64,000 bases of DNA from HXMU1420-2 sp017643305 (GTDB lineage Bacteria > Pseudomonadota > Alphaproteobacteria > Rhodobacterales > Rhodobacteraceae). Where the stretch lies: the NCBI GenBank assembly GCA_965217135.1, contig OZ244249.1, positions 4,464,001-4,528,000 of the forward strand. Direction: 5' to 3'. The notes under the pieces were generated by a model that was not told where the DNA came from, did not search any database, and worked only from the letters and a program-made list of their open reading frames with translations. A program made the translations under genes and the position numbers. Below are positions 19,150-26,436 of this stretch, one piece after another. Each line of letters begins with the position of its first letter. Within the stretch, counting starts at the first letter, position 1.

Positions 19150-19647
19150 ACTACCGAAAACCCATATTTTCAAGGCATTTCAGGGTAGGCTGTAGTGGTG
19201 GATCGTACCAATTATCGCATAATCTTCGTACCAAATTAATGCCTTCACCGATACAGTCAACAGGCTGCGCACTGATCCCAAAATAGTATTGATTCGAGCA
19301 GATTTTTTTCGAATTTAGCTTCGTTCCTAGACCTTAAAAAATAGCGCCATACAGCGACCTGTAGCCCCATATCATACCCGTCACTCAAAACACTCTGGCG
19401 GCTCTCAGCGGCTCTCAAGGGCTACTGAGGCAATAGATGGGAGTGCTGCTTTTCCATATGGATAGCTGTTTAGTTGCACCTTGGCATTGAGGCGTGGGCT
19501 ACCAGGCTGAGTTATAAGAGGGTGGTACTGAGGTTGGTGCTAATACTGTGGTTGGAGTCGATTTGGACTACGTAGAATTGTCGACATCAGGCTCTATGGT
19601 GATGCTTGTGGCTTCTGGAACGGCTGTTGTGATTGAGGAGACTGACC
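19150..19647. other. Left end of the element, no gene seen
   Basis: These ~500 bp between the tRNA and the first element gene contain no convincing reading frame and no rRNA or tRNA. A short local duplication GCGGCTCTCA occurs twice around 19397-19416. The region probably holds the promoter of the following gene. Confidence 0.5.
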
Positions 19648-20529
19648 ATGCTTAAAAGTCTAAAACTGCCTACTGCACTCGTCATTTCATTGTTCTGTTT
19701 AGCAACCCGTGTACAGGCTGATGAGCCACTGCTGGATGGTGTAAGGCCTTTTATCTGTGATGGTGAAGCGGCCGTTCTTCTTCAGACAGACAATGGTTGG
19801 GCAATCACCCACGAACCCAATATTGAGGTATCTGAACTTCGCAATGGCTGGCGGTTTGGCGACCAAGGAATGGGGTTTATCGGTTATTTGAAAGCGTATG
19901 AGCAGGATGATTGGACATTAGAGTTTCTTTCAGATGGCGGATACGAAGAGGTAAGCTGTATTGATCTAACTGAGAGTGTTTCTGAGGTTGTGACAGCAAT
20001 TAAACCAAGGCTGGATGAGGCGATTGTTGAAACACAGGAAGCTTTATCGGAAGCAACTAGAAATCTCAGAATAGCTGAGCAAAACAAAGAGAGACTACTA
20101 GAGGATCACAAAACAGAACTAATCCAAAGACAGGAAGCCCATAGAACTGAACTTATCCAAACACAGGACGCCCATAGAAATGAGCTGTTAAGACTGCAGC
20201 AAGAAAAGCTGAGGGTTGAGCAAGAAAAGCTAAGGGTTGAGGCGGCACTTGAAGATGCATTAAGCAACTTAAAGTCGGCTGAATTTCTGTATAGAAACTC
20301 TTACAAACTTAGGGATGGAGGCGAAGGCACTATAGCAGCGGCGTTATCACACTTACAAACGATGTCATTACCCGCACGTAAGAGTATCATCGCAGAAAGT
20401 AGTCTTGGAAATACAGCGTTCCAAAAAAACGGCTTTCCTGTATGTGTGGGCCGGCTACGAGACGAGGGTGCACTGAGCTCATTTTGTCTTGGAGTGCTCG
20501 TTGAATATCTTTCAACTGAAGGTTGGTGA
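19648..20529 (+). CDS. Secreted coiled-coil protein of the element (unknown function)
   Basis: The 293-residue protein begins at ATG 19648 after GAGGAG. It has a signal peptide (LPTALVISLFCLATRVQADE) and probably works in the periplasm. Residues ~110-210 form a long coiled coil with internal repeats: an 11-residue unit of type H-x-T-E-L-I-Q occurs three times (HKTELIQRQEA, HRTELIQTQDA, HRNELLRLQQE), then KLRVEQE repeats as KLRVEAA. The C-terminal ~75 residues are globular with three Cys. I do not recognise a family. It is the first gene inside the tRNA-proximal end of the element. Confidence 0.65.
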   Translation: MLKSLKLPTALVISLFCLATRVQADEPLLDGVRPFICDGEAAVLLQTDNGWAITHEPNIEVSELRNGWRFGDQGMGFIGYLKAYEQDDWTLEFLSDGGYEEVSCIDLTESVSEVVTAIKPRLDEAIVETQEALSEATRNLRIAEQNKERLLEDHKTELIQRQEAHRTELIQTQDAHRNELLRLQQEKLRVEQEKLRVEAALEDALSNLKSAEFLYRNSYKLRDGGEGTIAAALSHLQTMSLPARKSIIAESSLGNTAFQKNGFPVCVGRLRDEGALSSFCLGVLVEYLSTEGW

Positions 20530-20672
20530 TCCGCCATGTTGATAAGCCAGCTTAAGTCGTAATGGAATGTCCTTTCTGAACTGGTCCAACATTATGCTTA
20601 GGAAGTGACCTGCCACCCGAAACTTCCTCGTTCTGATGTTGGGTTTGTTAAACCTTTCGGAGGAGCAGACAA

Positions 20673-22154
20673 TTGGCGGCACAACCCACTCGAAGTTTAC
20701 TCTCTCAGTATCAGCCCATTTGGCTTCCCTACAATCAGGCAGCCGAAGACCTGAGTTCTGCCTACCTTGACCGATTTGGTCTCCCTCAGACTGGCAAGAA
20801 TGGGGAAGGGTATAGGTTAGCGGTCGCCTCCTTTCTTAAGAACGCCCAGCGCGTTTTCCAAGCTAATAGGAACTTAGCAACAGATCACCCTTACTACACA
20901 TACTTTGGCGTGTATCGCAGCAATAATGCTTGGACTTCACATCCCCTTATAGGAAAGGACAAAGGCAAGAAGGTGGTCGATGCCTTCGCTTCTAAATGGC
21001 TGATACAGGTTGAAGGGAGTGGCAGCCGGGGGTTCTATCAGAACGATAAAGGCGAGTGGAAAGCTGACCCCAAAATGACGCTGTACGTTTTGGACCTGTC
21101 CAAACTGCCACCCGAACTAGCAGATGCCCGTTTCATCGAAATTGGACGCCCTCGGGTCAAGATTAACAAGGCTGAAGCCCGTCAGCAGCGTGAGCGTCGT
21201 AAAGCGAAAAACCTTGCAAAACCGTTCCTCAAGCAGGCCGACACAAAGAGGCTATTTGGAGGCGTCCTGACAGCCGCTGAGAGCCGCATAGAGGCCCTTA
21301 ACGCATTCTGGCTCGCTCACCCCCTCCTACTACCAGAGGGGCATGCAGCGGCCTGTGCAACGCGCGTGTATCACGACGGCAGGATGGATGCTGGTGGTCG
21401 CCTCTACGGCTACTGGACAGGTCGGGATAAACACCTTCGCCTCGGCTCGACCATTGATAAGCAACCCACATGTGAGATCGACATACGGGCATCACAGCCA
21501 ACGCTTCTAAACTCACTCATGGGGTATCGGCTTCAGGGACTAGCTGCGGATAACACATGGCAAGATGTTTATGCCGAGCTATCCAAGCTATGGGCCTATG
21601 GGGTTGAGATGACCCGTCAGGATAGGGGTATCGACCAAATTGACTTCATCAAGCGCAGTCGCCGAATTGCCAAGGCAGTAGTCATGGAAATGATCGGGAC
21701 TGGTAACCCAGACAAGGCACGACCATCAGAAAAGCTGAAAACAAATGAAGCAGTATCGGATCAAGAGTGGAACCTGTTCTTAGGTCACCTTAAGAAAGCA
21801 ATCCCTGCCCTAGCTGAGATGGAACCGAGATACAGCAGCAACGGAGATCTGACAGGTTACCTGAATGGGCCGGGGTTCTTGAGCTACCATGAATCCGAGA
21901 TGACCCTTCAGACCCTTGAACATCTAAGAGATGAAGGTATCCCAGCCTATCCTGTCCATGACTGCTTGATTGTTAAGATCTCTGATGCGGAGAGGGCAGC
22001 TAGTGTGTTTAGGGATACTATTGATCAGTATTGTTACAAGTTAGCAGGGTTGAGGGTTAAGGTCCCTCTGTCTTTTGAAACTAGAGAAGAGGATACTTAT
22101 CGTCTTCAATCTCTAAGGGACAGCGACCTATCAATAGGCAGGTATCCACAGTAG
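20673..22154 (+). CDS. Family A polymerase-like palm protein of the element
   Basis: The 493-residue protein starts at TTG 20673 behind a strong CGGAGGAG ribosome-binding site. I recognise no named family, but three motifs appear in the order, and roughly the spacing, of the DNA polymerase I/T7 RNA polymerase palm. Motif A is CEIDIRASQPTLL with Asp270; motif B-like is RRIAKAVVMEM with Arg330 and Lys334 (R-x3-K-x3-M); motif C is YPVHDCLIV with His429 and Asp430. Both metal-binding Asp are kept. The Tyr usually found after motif B Lys is not obvious. The N-terminal 180 residues are basic and unlike a 3'-5' exonuclease. A replicative or priming role in the element is inference; an inactive homologue remains possible. 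Confidence 0.6.
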   Translation: MAAQPTRSLLSQYQPIWLPYNQAAEDLSSAYLDRFGLPQTGKNGEGYRLAVASFLKNAQRVFQANRNLATDHPYYTYFGVYRSNNAWTSHPLIGKDKGKKVVDAFASKWLIQVEGSGSRGFYQNDKGEWKADPKMTLYVLDLSKLPPELADARFIEIGRPRVKINKAEARQQRERRKAKNLAKPFLKQADTKRLFGGVLTAAESRIEALNAFWLAHPLLLPEGHAAACATRVYHDGRMDAGGRLYGYWTGRDKHLRLGSTIDKQPTCEIDIRASQPTLLNSLMGYRLQGLAADNTWQDVYAELSKLWAYGVEMTRQDRGIDQIDFIKRSRRIAKAVVMEMIGTGNPDKARPSEKLKTNEAVSDQEWNLFLGHLKKAIPALAEMEPRYSSNGDLTGYLNGPGFLSYHESEMTLQTLEHLRDEGIPAYPVHDCLIVKISDAERAASVFRDTIDQYCYKLAGLRVKVPLSFETREEDTYRLQSLRDSDLSIGRYPQ

Positions 22155-22668
22155 TCTATACTGCTATGACTAGTTAAGGATATATACCCCTTAGGTGGTG
22201 GCTATGCTTCCAGCATTTACCGGACGATTTTGTATTTCTCGGTAATTGTCAGACATGACCCACACGATGTGCTAGATTGAGAAGCTATTAGGACAAGATG
22301 TAGGATAAAGTTCCGCCTAAGGCATTGACGTTGATGATCCGTCTTACCTTGCGACTTTTAACCCACAAGTAAGTTACATCAGGATGCCATAGGTCTCTCT
22401 CGCTATCATCTGAACCTGCCATTCAGGATAATACCTAACAGGTTAATGATTGTTGCAGATTAGTTTACTGGGCCTAAATTCTCACCGTGGCTACTGTAGC
22501 GATAGGGGTTGTTCGGTAGGGGTCGCTGTCTCCTTGGCTCGCTTATTGTTGTGGCATCAAATTCGATAAGCCCCTCTAGGCTACCCACCCACCCGAGAAA
22601 CCCTAGCCGAGGTTTATCCTAGTGGTAGCCAATGATCTTTTGGCTCAGAATTGATCCTAATGGTAATG
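22155..22668. other. Non-coding stretch in the element
   Basis: About 510 bp between the convergent polymerase-like gene and the 22669-22938 frame. No reading frame, RNA gene or regular iteron array was found. It could hold terminators or an origin, but nothing in it proves this. Confidence 0.4.
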
Positions 22669-22938
22669 TCACAGATTACTTTTCATGCGGTCAATGTCGG
22701 CAGTGAGTTCTTCAGGGCTTTTTGTTGGAGCGGATTTATTGACTTCATTACTGTCGTCGGGCTGAACTGTAGAAACGTCTGATGGACCTTCAGCTTGCCT
22801 AAAGCCAATTATCGCGTCTCTGCTTAAAGCGATCGCTTCAAGTACAGCCACCCATTTATGACTAAACTGTATTGGATAATCGAGGATGGAGTGTTCGTTT
22901 GTGCACCTGCAACACCCCAACCTCTCAATCGCCTTCAA
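22669..22938 (-). CDS. Small hypothetical protein
   Basis: An 89-residue frame starting at TTG 22938, directly after the TAA stop of the lipoprotein gene, so expression would depend on coupled translation. It has an N-terminal Cys pair (CCRCTNEHSIL) and an acidic, Ser/Pro-rich tail (STVQPDDSNEVNKSAPTKSPEE). No family is recognised. The lack of an ATG start makes the gene call weak. Confidence 0.35.
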   Translation of the reverse strand: MKAIERLGCCRCTNEHSILDYPIQFSHKWVAVLEAIALSRDAIIGFRQAEGPSDVSTVQPDDSNEVNKSAPTKSPEELTADIDRMKSNL

Positions 22939-23280
22939 TTAAACGGTAAGTGTCTCGATTAGCTGACCGTCTACAAATATGTCAATTAAGGTATACTGCG
23001 ACATCAGTTTTTGCACAGCTGTCGCTCTAGCGGTTACAGGCATACCTTTCCACGATCCTACGAAGGTCTGAGAAGTCCCACCAAATGCCTTGGACCGTTG
23101 ATTGATTACAAGTTCCTGATCTATGTAAACTTTAAGCAATCCATCAATGGCGCCAGGTTCAACCTCAGCGCGAACTTCATACTTTTGACCTTTGAAATAC
23201 GCGATCTCAGGTGCTGAATGTTGGGTGCAACCTGATAGCGCGGCAACCATCAACGACAACATAAAAGTTAGTTTCTTCAT
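22939..23280 (-). CDS. Small putative lipoprotein
   Basis: The 113-residue protein has a lipoprotein signal peptide with lipobox LSGC (MVAALSGCTQH, Cys18), so it should be lipid-anchored in an envelope membrane. AGGAAACACTT precedes ATG 23280. The mature part is short, beta-rich and of unknown function (YKGQ-like start, DQELVINQRS, TLIDIFVDGQ). It is transcribed divergently from the serine recombinase. Confidence 0.65.
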   Translation of the reverse strand: MKKLTFMLSLMVAALSGCTQHSAPEIAYFKGQKYEVRAEVEPGAIDGLLKVYIDQELVINQRSKAFGGTSQTFVGSWKGMPVTARATAVQKLMSQYTLIDIFVDGQLIETLTV

Positions 23281-23365
23281 AAGTGTTTCCTATTTTTGCG
23301 ACGCGCGAATTACTCTGGTTGTTTGAAGTTGTAAACATACAATCTTTCCTGCCGCTGAATCACTG

Positions 23366-23510
23366 TGTCTCGCTGATCCAAAATTTGATATGACTTAGTC
23401 TCACACAACCCTGATCGTGTGATCCGCACTCTGAGACACCCATCCTAGGTATTTTTCCGTCAACTCTGTCTCAATAACTTGCTCCAGCTCTGATACTAGA
23501 ATAGTCTCAC
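23366..23510. promoter_or_regulatory. Array of GTCTC motifs upstream of the serine recombinase
   Basis: Five copies of a GTCTC(A/G) core lie in 145 bp: 23366-23371 (TGTCTC), 23398-23404 (GTCTCAC), 23432-23439 (TGAGACAC, inverted), 23467-23473 (TGTCTCA) and 23504-23510 (GTCTCAC). They fill the intergenic region of the divergent lipoprotein and recombinase genes. This is the expected location for recombinase subsites or an operator. The same GTCTCGCAC appears in both 63-nt repeats downstream. Confidence 0.45.
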
Positions 23511-23554
23511 AAGGGCCTTAAGGTCTAATGATTCGACAGATGGAGACACAAGCA

Positions 23555-24112
23555 ATGCTTATCGGATACGCCAGAACCAGCACGACAGACCAGCAAGCAG
23601 GGTTTGAAGCTCAGCTATTGGAACTGGAAGCGTATGGCTGTGAGCGCATGTATCAAGAGCAGGTCAGTGCTGTAGCCTCAAGACAGGAACTGGAGCGTGC
23701 CATTGATATGCTGCGTGAGGGTGACAAGCTGGTTGTGACCAAACTGGATCGGCTTGCTCGTAACGTGACGCATATGGGCGAAATACTGGAGCAGATCGAA
23801 GCTAAAGGTGCTGGGTTGGTTATTCTATCTTTAGGCTCAGAGACGGTGGATACCTCTACAGCTACAGGGAAACTCATCTTGAACATGATGGTCTCGGTCG
23901 CTCAGTTTGAACGCGAGATGATGAAGGAGCGTCAGATTGAAGGAATTAAGCGAGCGCAAGCGGAAGGTAAGTACAAAGGCCGAGTTCCCACAGCAATGAA
24001 GCAGGCTGATAAGGTGAAGGCATTAGTGGATGCAGGTGTGAGCAGGGTTCAGGTGCAGGAACAGCTTGGGATCAGTAAGGCAAGTTACTACCGCTGTTTG
24101 AAGGTAAGCTAG
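23555..24112 (+). CDS. Serine recombinase (resolvase/invertase family)
   Basis: The 185-residue small serine recombinase has the catalytic N-terminal domain with nucleophile Ser9 (LIGYARTSTTDQ). The active-site region VTKLDRLARNVTHM and the E-helix block TGKLILNMMVSVAQFEREMM follow. A C-terminal Hin-like helix-turn-helix ends the protein (VDAGVSRVQVQEQLGISKASYYR). ATG 23555 is preferred over ATG 23528 because GGAG lies 9 nt upstream and the family starts at M-x-I-G-Y. It is downstream of a GTCTC motif array and 87 bp upstream of a 63-nt repeat that recurs 1.75 kb later, so site-specific resolution or inversion inside the element is plausible. Confidence 0.9.
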   Translation: MLIGYARTSTTDQQAGFEAQLLELEAYGCERMYQEQVSAVASRQELERAIDMLREGDKLVVTKLDRLARNVTHMGEILEQIEAKGAGLVILSLGSETVDTSTATGKLILNMMVSVAQFEREMMKERQIEGIKRAQAEGKYKGRVPTAMKQADKVKALVDAGVSRVQVQEQLGISKASYYRCLKVS

Positions 24113-24198
24113 AAGAGCCAGTATAAGCCCCACTAAAGAGCAGGAAGGATCTCAGTGCGCTTTGGGCTTGGTTCACCTTCTGATGGGCGTCAGAGGGC

Positions 24199-24261
24199 GT
24201 GGGACCCTCCAGAAAATACGGGGGTGACTCTGTCTCGCACGGTTTCCCCCTCAGAATCCAA
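24199..24261 (+). repeat. 63-nt direct repeat, copy 1
   Basis: GTGGGACCCTCCAGAAAATA starts the repeat; it includes GTCTCGCAC at 24232-24240 and ends CCTCAGAATCCAA. By eye 58 of 63 positions match copy 2 at 25951-26013, in the same orientation. It is non-coding and follows the serine recombinase gene. Confidence 0.85.
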
Positions 24262-24283
24262 AACAACAGAAAACCTTTAACCA

Positions 24284-24321
24284 CTACTGCACACCAGTGT
24301 ACAATCTCAAAGATTGAGTTC
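24284..24321 (+). promoter_or_regulatory. Shared upstream element, copy 1
   Basis: A 38-nt block CTACTGCACAC...TACAAT...TCAAAG..TGAGTTC recurs at 24795-24832 (31/38 identical). It lies 15 nt before the secreted-protein start at 24337. TACAAT resembles a -10 box, so this is probably a shared promoter or operator. Confidence 0.45.
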
Positions 24322-24336
24322 CGTTTTGGTGTACGA

Positions 24337-24762
24337 ATGAAATATTCAACCGCTATTTGCCTCGCTCTAGCAACATCAATGACCGTGTCTGTAGCAGCTG
24401 CAGAGCCTGTTGATTTGACAGGACTCACCTGCTTACAACAAGGAATGAACAGTGGTCCCCTCACGTGGGATTTCTACGGCGATGTAGCAATTCGCGAGTA
24501 CGTAGTAGGTCAAGGCAAACCGATACGTTTCGAGCGTATTGGAGTTGGGGCATACCAACGCTTCCGAAACCTTGATGGGGCAATCTCATCGTATTGGTAT
24601 TTCTTCGACGAAGGGGACGGTGTTTACGTCAGACTATTTGCATCCCCGGGAATACTGGCAGAAGACGAAGATCGTGCTGCGCCTTGGCAACGCGCAACCT
24701 TCCCTTTTATCGCGGATTGCGTGCCTCTATGGGAGAGAAACGAACCTCCTGTTAACCAATAG
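24337..24762 (+). CDS. Small secreted protein of the element
   Basis: The 141-residue protein starts at ATG 24337 with a clear signal peptide (MKYSTAICLALATSMTVSVA, cleavage near AAAEP). The mature part has two Cys (LTCLQQGM and IADCVPLW) that could form a disulfide in the periplasm. No family is recognised. It is the first gene after the first 63-nt repeat and shares a 38-nt upstream element with the next gene. A longer GTG-started frame from 24199 would run through the repeat and is not favoured. Confidence 0.6.
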   Translation: MKYSTAICLALATSMTVSVAAAEPVDLTGLTCLQQGMNSGPLTWDFYGDVAIREYVVGQGKPIRFERIGVGAYQRFRNLDGAISSYWYFFDEGDGVYVRLFASPGILAEDEDRAAPWQRATFPFIADCVPLWERNEPPVNQ

Positions 24763-24794
24763 GCTGCTTGTTTTGAGCCACAAAAAGCTAGCCC

Positions 24795-24832
24795 CTACTG
24801 CACACAGCGGTACAATTTCAAAGGCTGAGTTC
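24795..24832 (+). promoter_or_regulatory. Shared upstream element, copy 2
   Basis: Second copy of the 38-nt block with TACAAT, 41 nt before the start of the Sel1-repeat gene at 24874. Its recurrence before both secreted-protein genes suggests common regulation or duplication of a promoter with its gene. Confidence 0.45.
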
Positions 24833-24873
24833 TGTATTGTCGTTGCGCTTGAACACCCTTGGAGACTGTATCC

Positions 24874-25467
24874 ATGCGAAAATTCCTAACTTCAGTTGCT
24901 ATCGTTTTCGCCTTGACTGGCACGGCATGCGCTCAGGATTTCCAGAAGGGTTTAGCGGCTTATGCAGCTGGTGATTATGTAACTGCGCATCGGGAGTGGA
25001 AACCGTTAGCTGAACAAGGAGATGTAGGCGTACAGTACCTCTTAGGGGAATTCTACTTCGACGGACTGGGAGTTCCCCAAGATTACAAGGAAGCTGCGAA
25101 ATGGTACCGCAAATCGGCTGAGCAAGGACTTGCGGAAGCACAGTTCACCTTGGGGGCGATGCTCCTTGAGGGAATAGGGGTTCCCCAAGATTACAAGGGA
25201 GCTGCGAAATGGAACCTCAAGGCTGCTCAGCAAGGACTTGCGGCATCACAGTACAGCTTGGGGCTTATGTACAGCTATGGTCTTGGCGTTCTCCAAGACA
25301 ACTCACTGGCACATATGTGGTACAACATCGCTAGTGCCAACGGAGACGAACTTGGAGGCGAATACAGGGACAAACTAGCCAAGCGCATGACCCGAGAGGC
25401 CATTGAAAAGGCTCAAGCCATGGCTCGCGAGTGTATGAGCAGCAACTACCAGACCTGCGGTGATTGA
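24874..25467 (+). CDS. Secreted Sel1-repeat protein (copy A)
   Basis: The 197-residue protein begins at ATG 24874 behind GGAG and has a signal peptide ending near TACAQD. The mature part is built of about four 36-residue Sel1-like repeats (GVPQDYKEAAKWYRKSAEQG, GVPQDYKGAAKWNLKAAQQG) that form alpha-helical solenoids for protein-protein contacts. The C-terminal capping block AHMWYNIASANGDEL and the two-Cys tail (CMSSNYQTCGD) are nearly the same as in the second Sel1 protein at 26437-27246, so the two are paralogues. A periplasmic scaffold or partner-binding role is inferred; no enzymatic motif is present. Confidence 0.85.
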   Translation: MRKFLTSVAIVFALTGTACAQDFQKGLAAYAAGDYVTAHREWKPLAEQGDVGVQYLLGEFYFDGLGVPQDYKEAAKWYRKSAEQGLAEAQFTLGAMLLEGIGVPQDYKGAAKWNLKAAQQGLAASQYSLGLMYSYGLGVLQDNSLAHMWYNIASANGDELGGEYRDKLAKRMTREAIEKAQAMARECMSSNYQTCGD

Positions 25468-25522
25468 GTGTTGAGTAGCTAGTCCTGAAACCCCAGCCCT
25501 TTAGCCCTAATGATCCAGGAAG

Positions 25523-25831
25523 CTACAAGACAACTAAGATAATCAACAAAAGGGTTAGGACGATCTGGACGGATACGACCACTGCCACTTTACCTAGGTA
25601 TCGCCCAGTCTGATTAGCCCAGTCCTCGAACGCCACGAAGTTCTTTTCGGACTGCGTGTTCAGTTCTTCCAGCTTTGCTCCGAGTTCGGCAATCTGGCTT
25701 CTCAATTGCTCATTTTTCATCAAGTTCGTTCGCCGCTCTTCAGCGCTCCGCAGACTACTTTTTATGTTGAGTAGCTTAAACAGCCTATCAGGAAACGTCC
25801 ACGTTCCCAGCGTCAAACTGGCGTACTTCAC
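25523..25831 (-). CDS. Small coiled-coil, C-terminally anchored membrane protein
   Basis: The frame codes for 102 residues from GTG 25831, or 65 residues if ATG 25720 (MKNEQLRSQ) is used. Neither has a strong ribosome-binding site. A charged coiled-coil region (QIAELGAKLEELNTQSEK) leads to one very hydrophobic C-terminal helix (VVSVQIVLTLLLIILVVL), so the protein is likely tail-anchored in the inner membrane with the coil in the cytoplasm. No family recognised. It lies inside the segment bracketed by the 63-nt repeats. Confidence 0.5.
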   Translation of the reverse strand: MKYASLTLGTWTFPDRLFKLLNIKSSLRSAEERRTNLMKNEQLRSQIAELGAKLEELNTQSEKNFVAFEDWANQTGRYLGKVAVVVSVQIVLTLLLIILVVL

Positions 25832-25950
25832 GCGACCGCTGAGCTATTCCCCTGTGGTCCCCCGGTAATTATGGTCGCTATGCCAGTAGACCACCGCGCG
25901 AATATCCTGAACATGATGGATTCTGGCGCCGGCGGTTGATAGCCAGGGAC

Positions 25951-26013
25951 GTGGGACCCTCCAGAAAATACGGAGGTGACCCCGTCTCGCACGGTTGCCA
26001 CCTCAGAATCCAA
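25951..26013 (+). repeat. 63-nt direct repeat, copy 2
   Basis: Second copy of the repeat at 24199-24261, same orientation, five mismatches by eye. It includes GTCTCGCAC at 25984-25992. The two copies enclose about 1.7 kb with three small genes. Confidence 0.85.
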
Positions 26014-26034
26014 GACCAAGGAAATACTGGGTTC

Positions 26035-26379
26035 CTAACCACTAAAAAAGAGGGCGACGATTAGTGCTATCGCCGCAGCTCCGATCAAACCGATCATCGC
26101 CAATTGTTCGAATGCAGTTTGGTCTTTTTCTTCTTGTTCTTTTTCTTCTTCAGTCTTGACCCTTGGTATCTCTGAGGCTGCTTGCTCCTCATCGCCCTTA
26201 AGCGCCTGTTCTATACGCGACCCCGCCACAAACACTGCACCGCTGATCATCATTGCAGCACCGACAAGTGTGCCTGCAAGGTTCGCCACAGCAAGTCCGC
26301 CTGCGTCAATTCCGATGAACGCAAACAGAGCTAACAGCAGTGCGCCAACAGCGAAGAGGATCCAACCGAATACATCCAT
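26035..26379 (-). CDS. Small three-helix membrane protein
   Basis: The 114-residue protein starts at ATG 26379 behind AAGGGATAAGAAC. It has two N-terminal transmembrane helices (WILFAVGALLLALFAFI; LAGTLVGAAMMISGAVFVAG), a highly charged linker (VKTEEEKEQEEKDQ) and a C-terminal hydrophobic helix (AMIGLIGAAAIALIVALFF). No family recognised. It follows the second Sel1 gene in the same direction and may be co-transcribed with it. Confidence 0.6.
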   Translation of the reverse strand: MDVFGWILFAVGALLLALFAFIGIDAGGLAVANLAGTLVGAAMMISGAVFVAGSRIEQALKGDEEQAASEIPRVKTEEEKEQEEKDQTAFEQLAMIGLIGAAAIALIVALFFSG

Positions 26380-26436
26380 GTTCTTATCCCTTCCCTACTA
26401 ATTTTTGCCACCACGGGGCTTGTCCACGCTGCACTC

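Noticed and set aside
22155..22668. Possible replication origin beside the polymerase-like gene
   Set aside because: No iterons, DnaA-box cluster or strong dyads could be found by eye, so it is recorded only as non-coding.
24072..24464. 130-residue minus-strand frame over the serine recombinase end and repeat
   Set aside because: It overlaps the recombinase stop, the 63-nt repeat and the start of the secreted-protein gene, which has a convincing signal peptide.
25828..26019. 63-residue minus-strand frame across the second 63-nt repeat
   Set aside because: It is made largely of repeat sequence, has no ribosome-binding site and no matching frame is used at the first copy.
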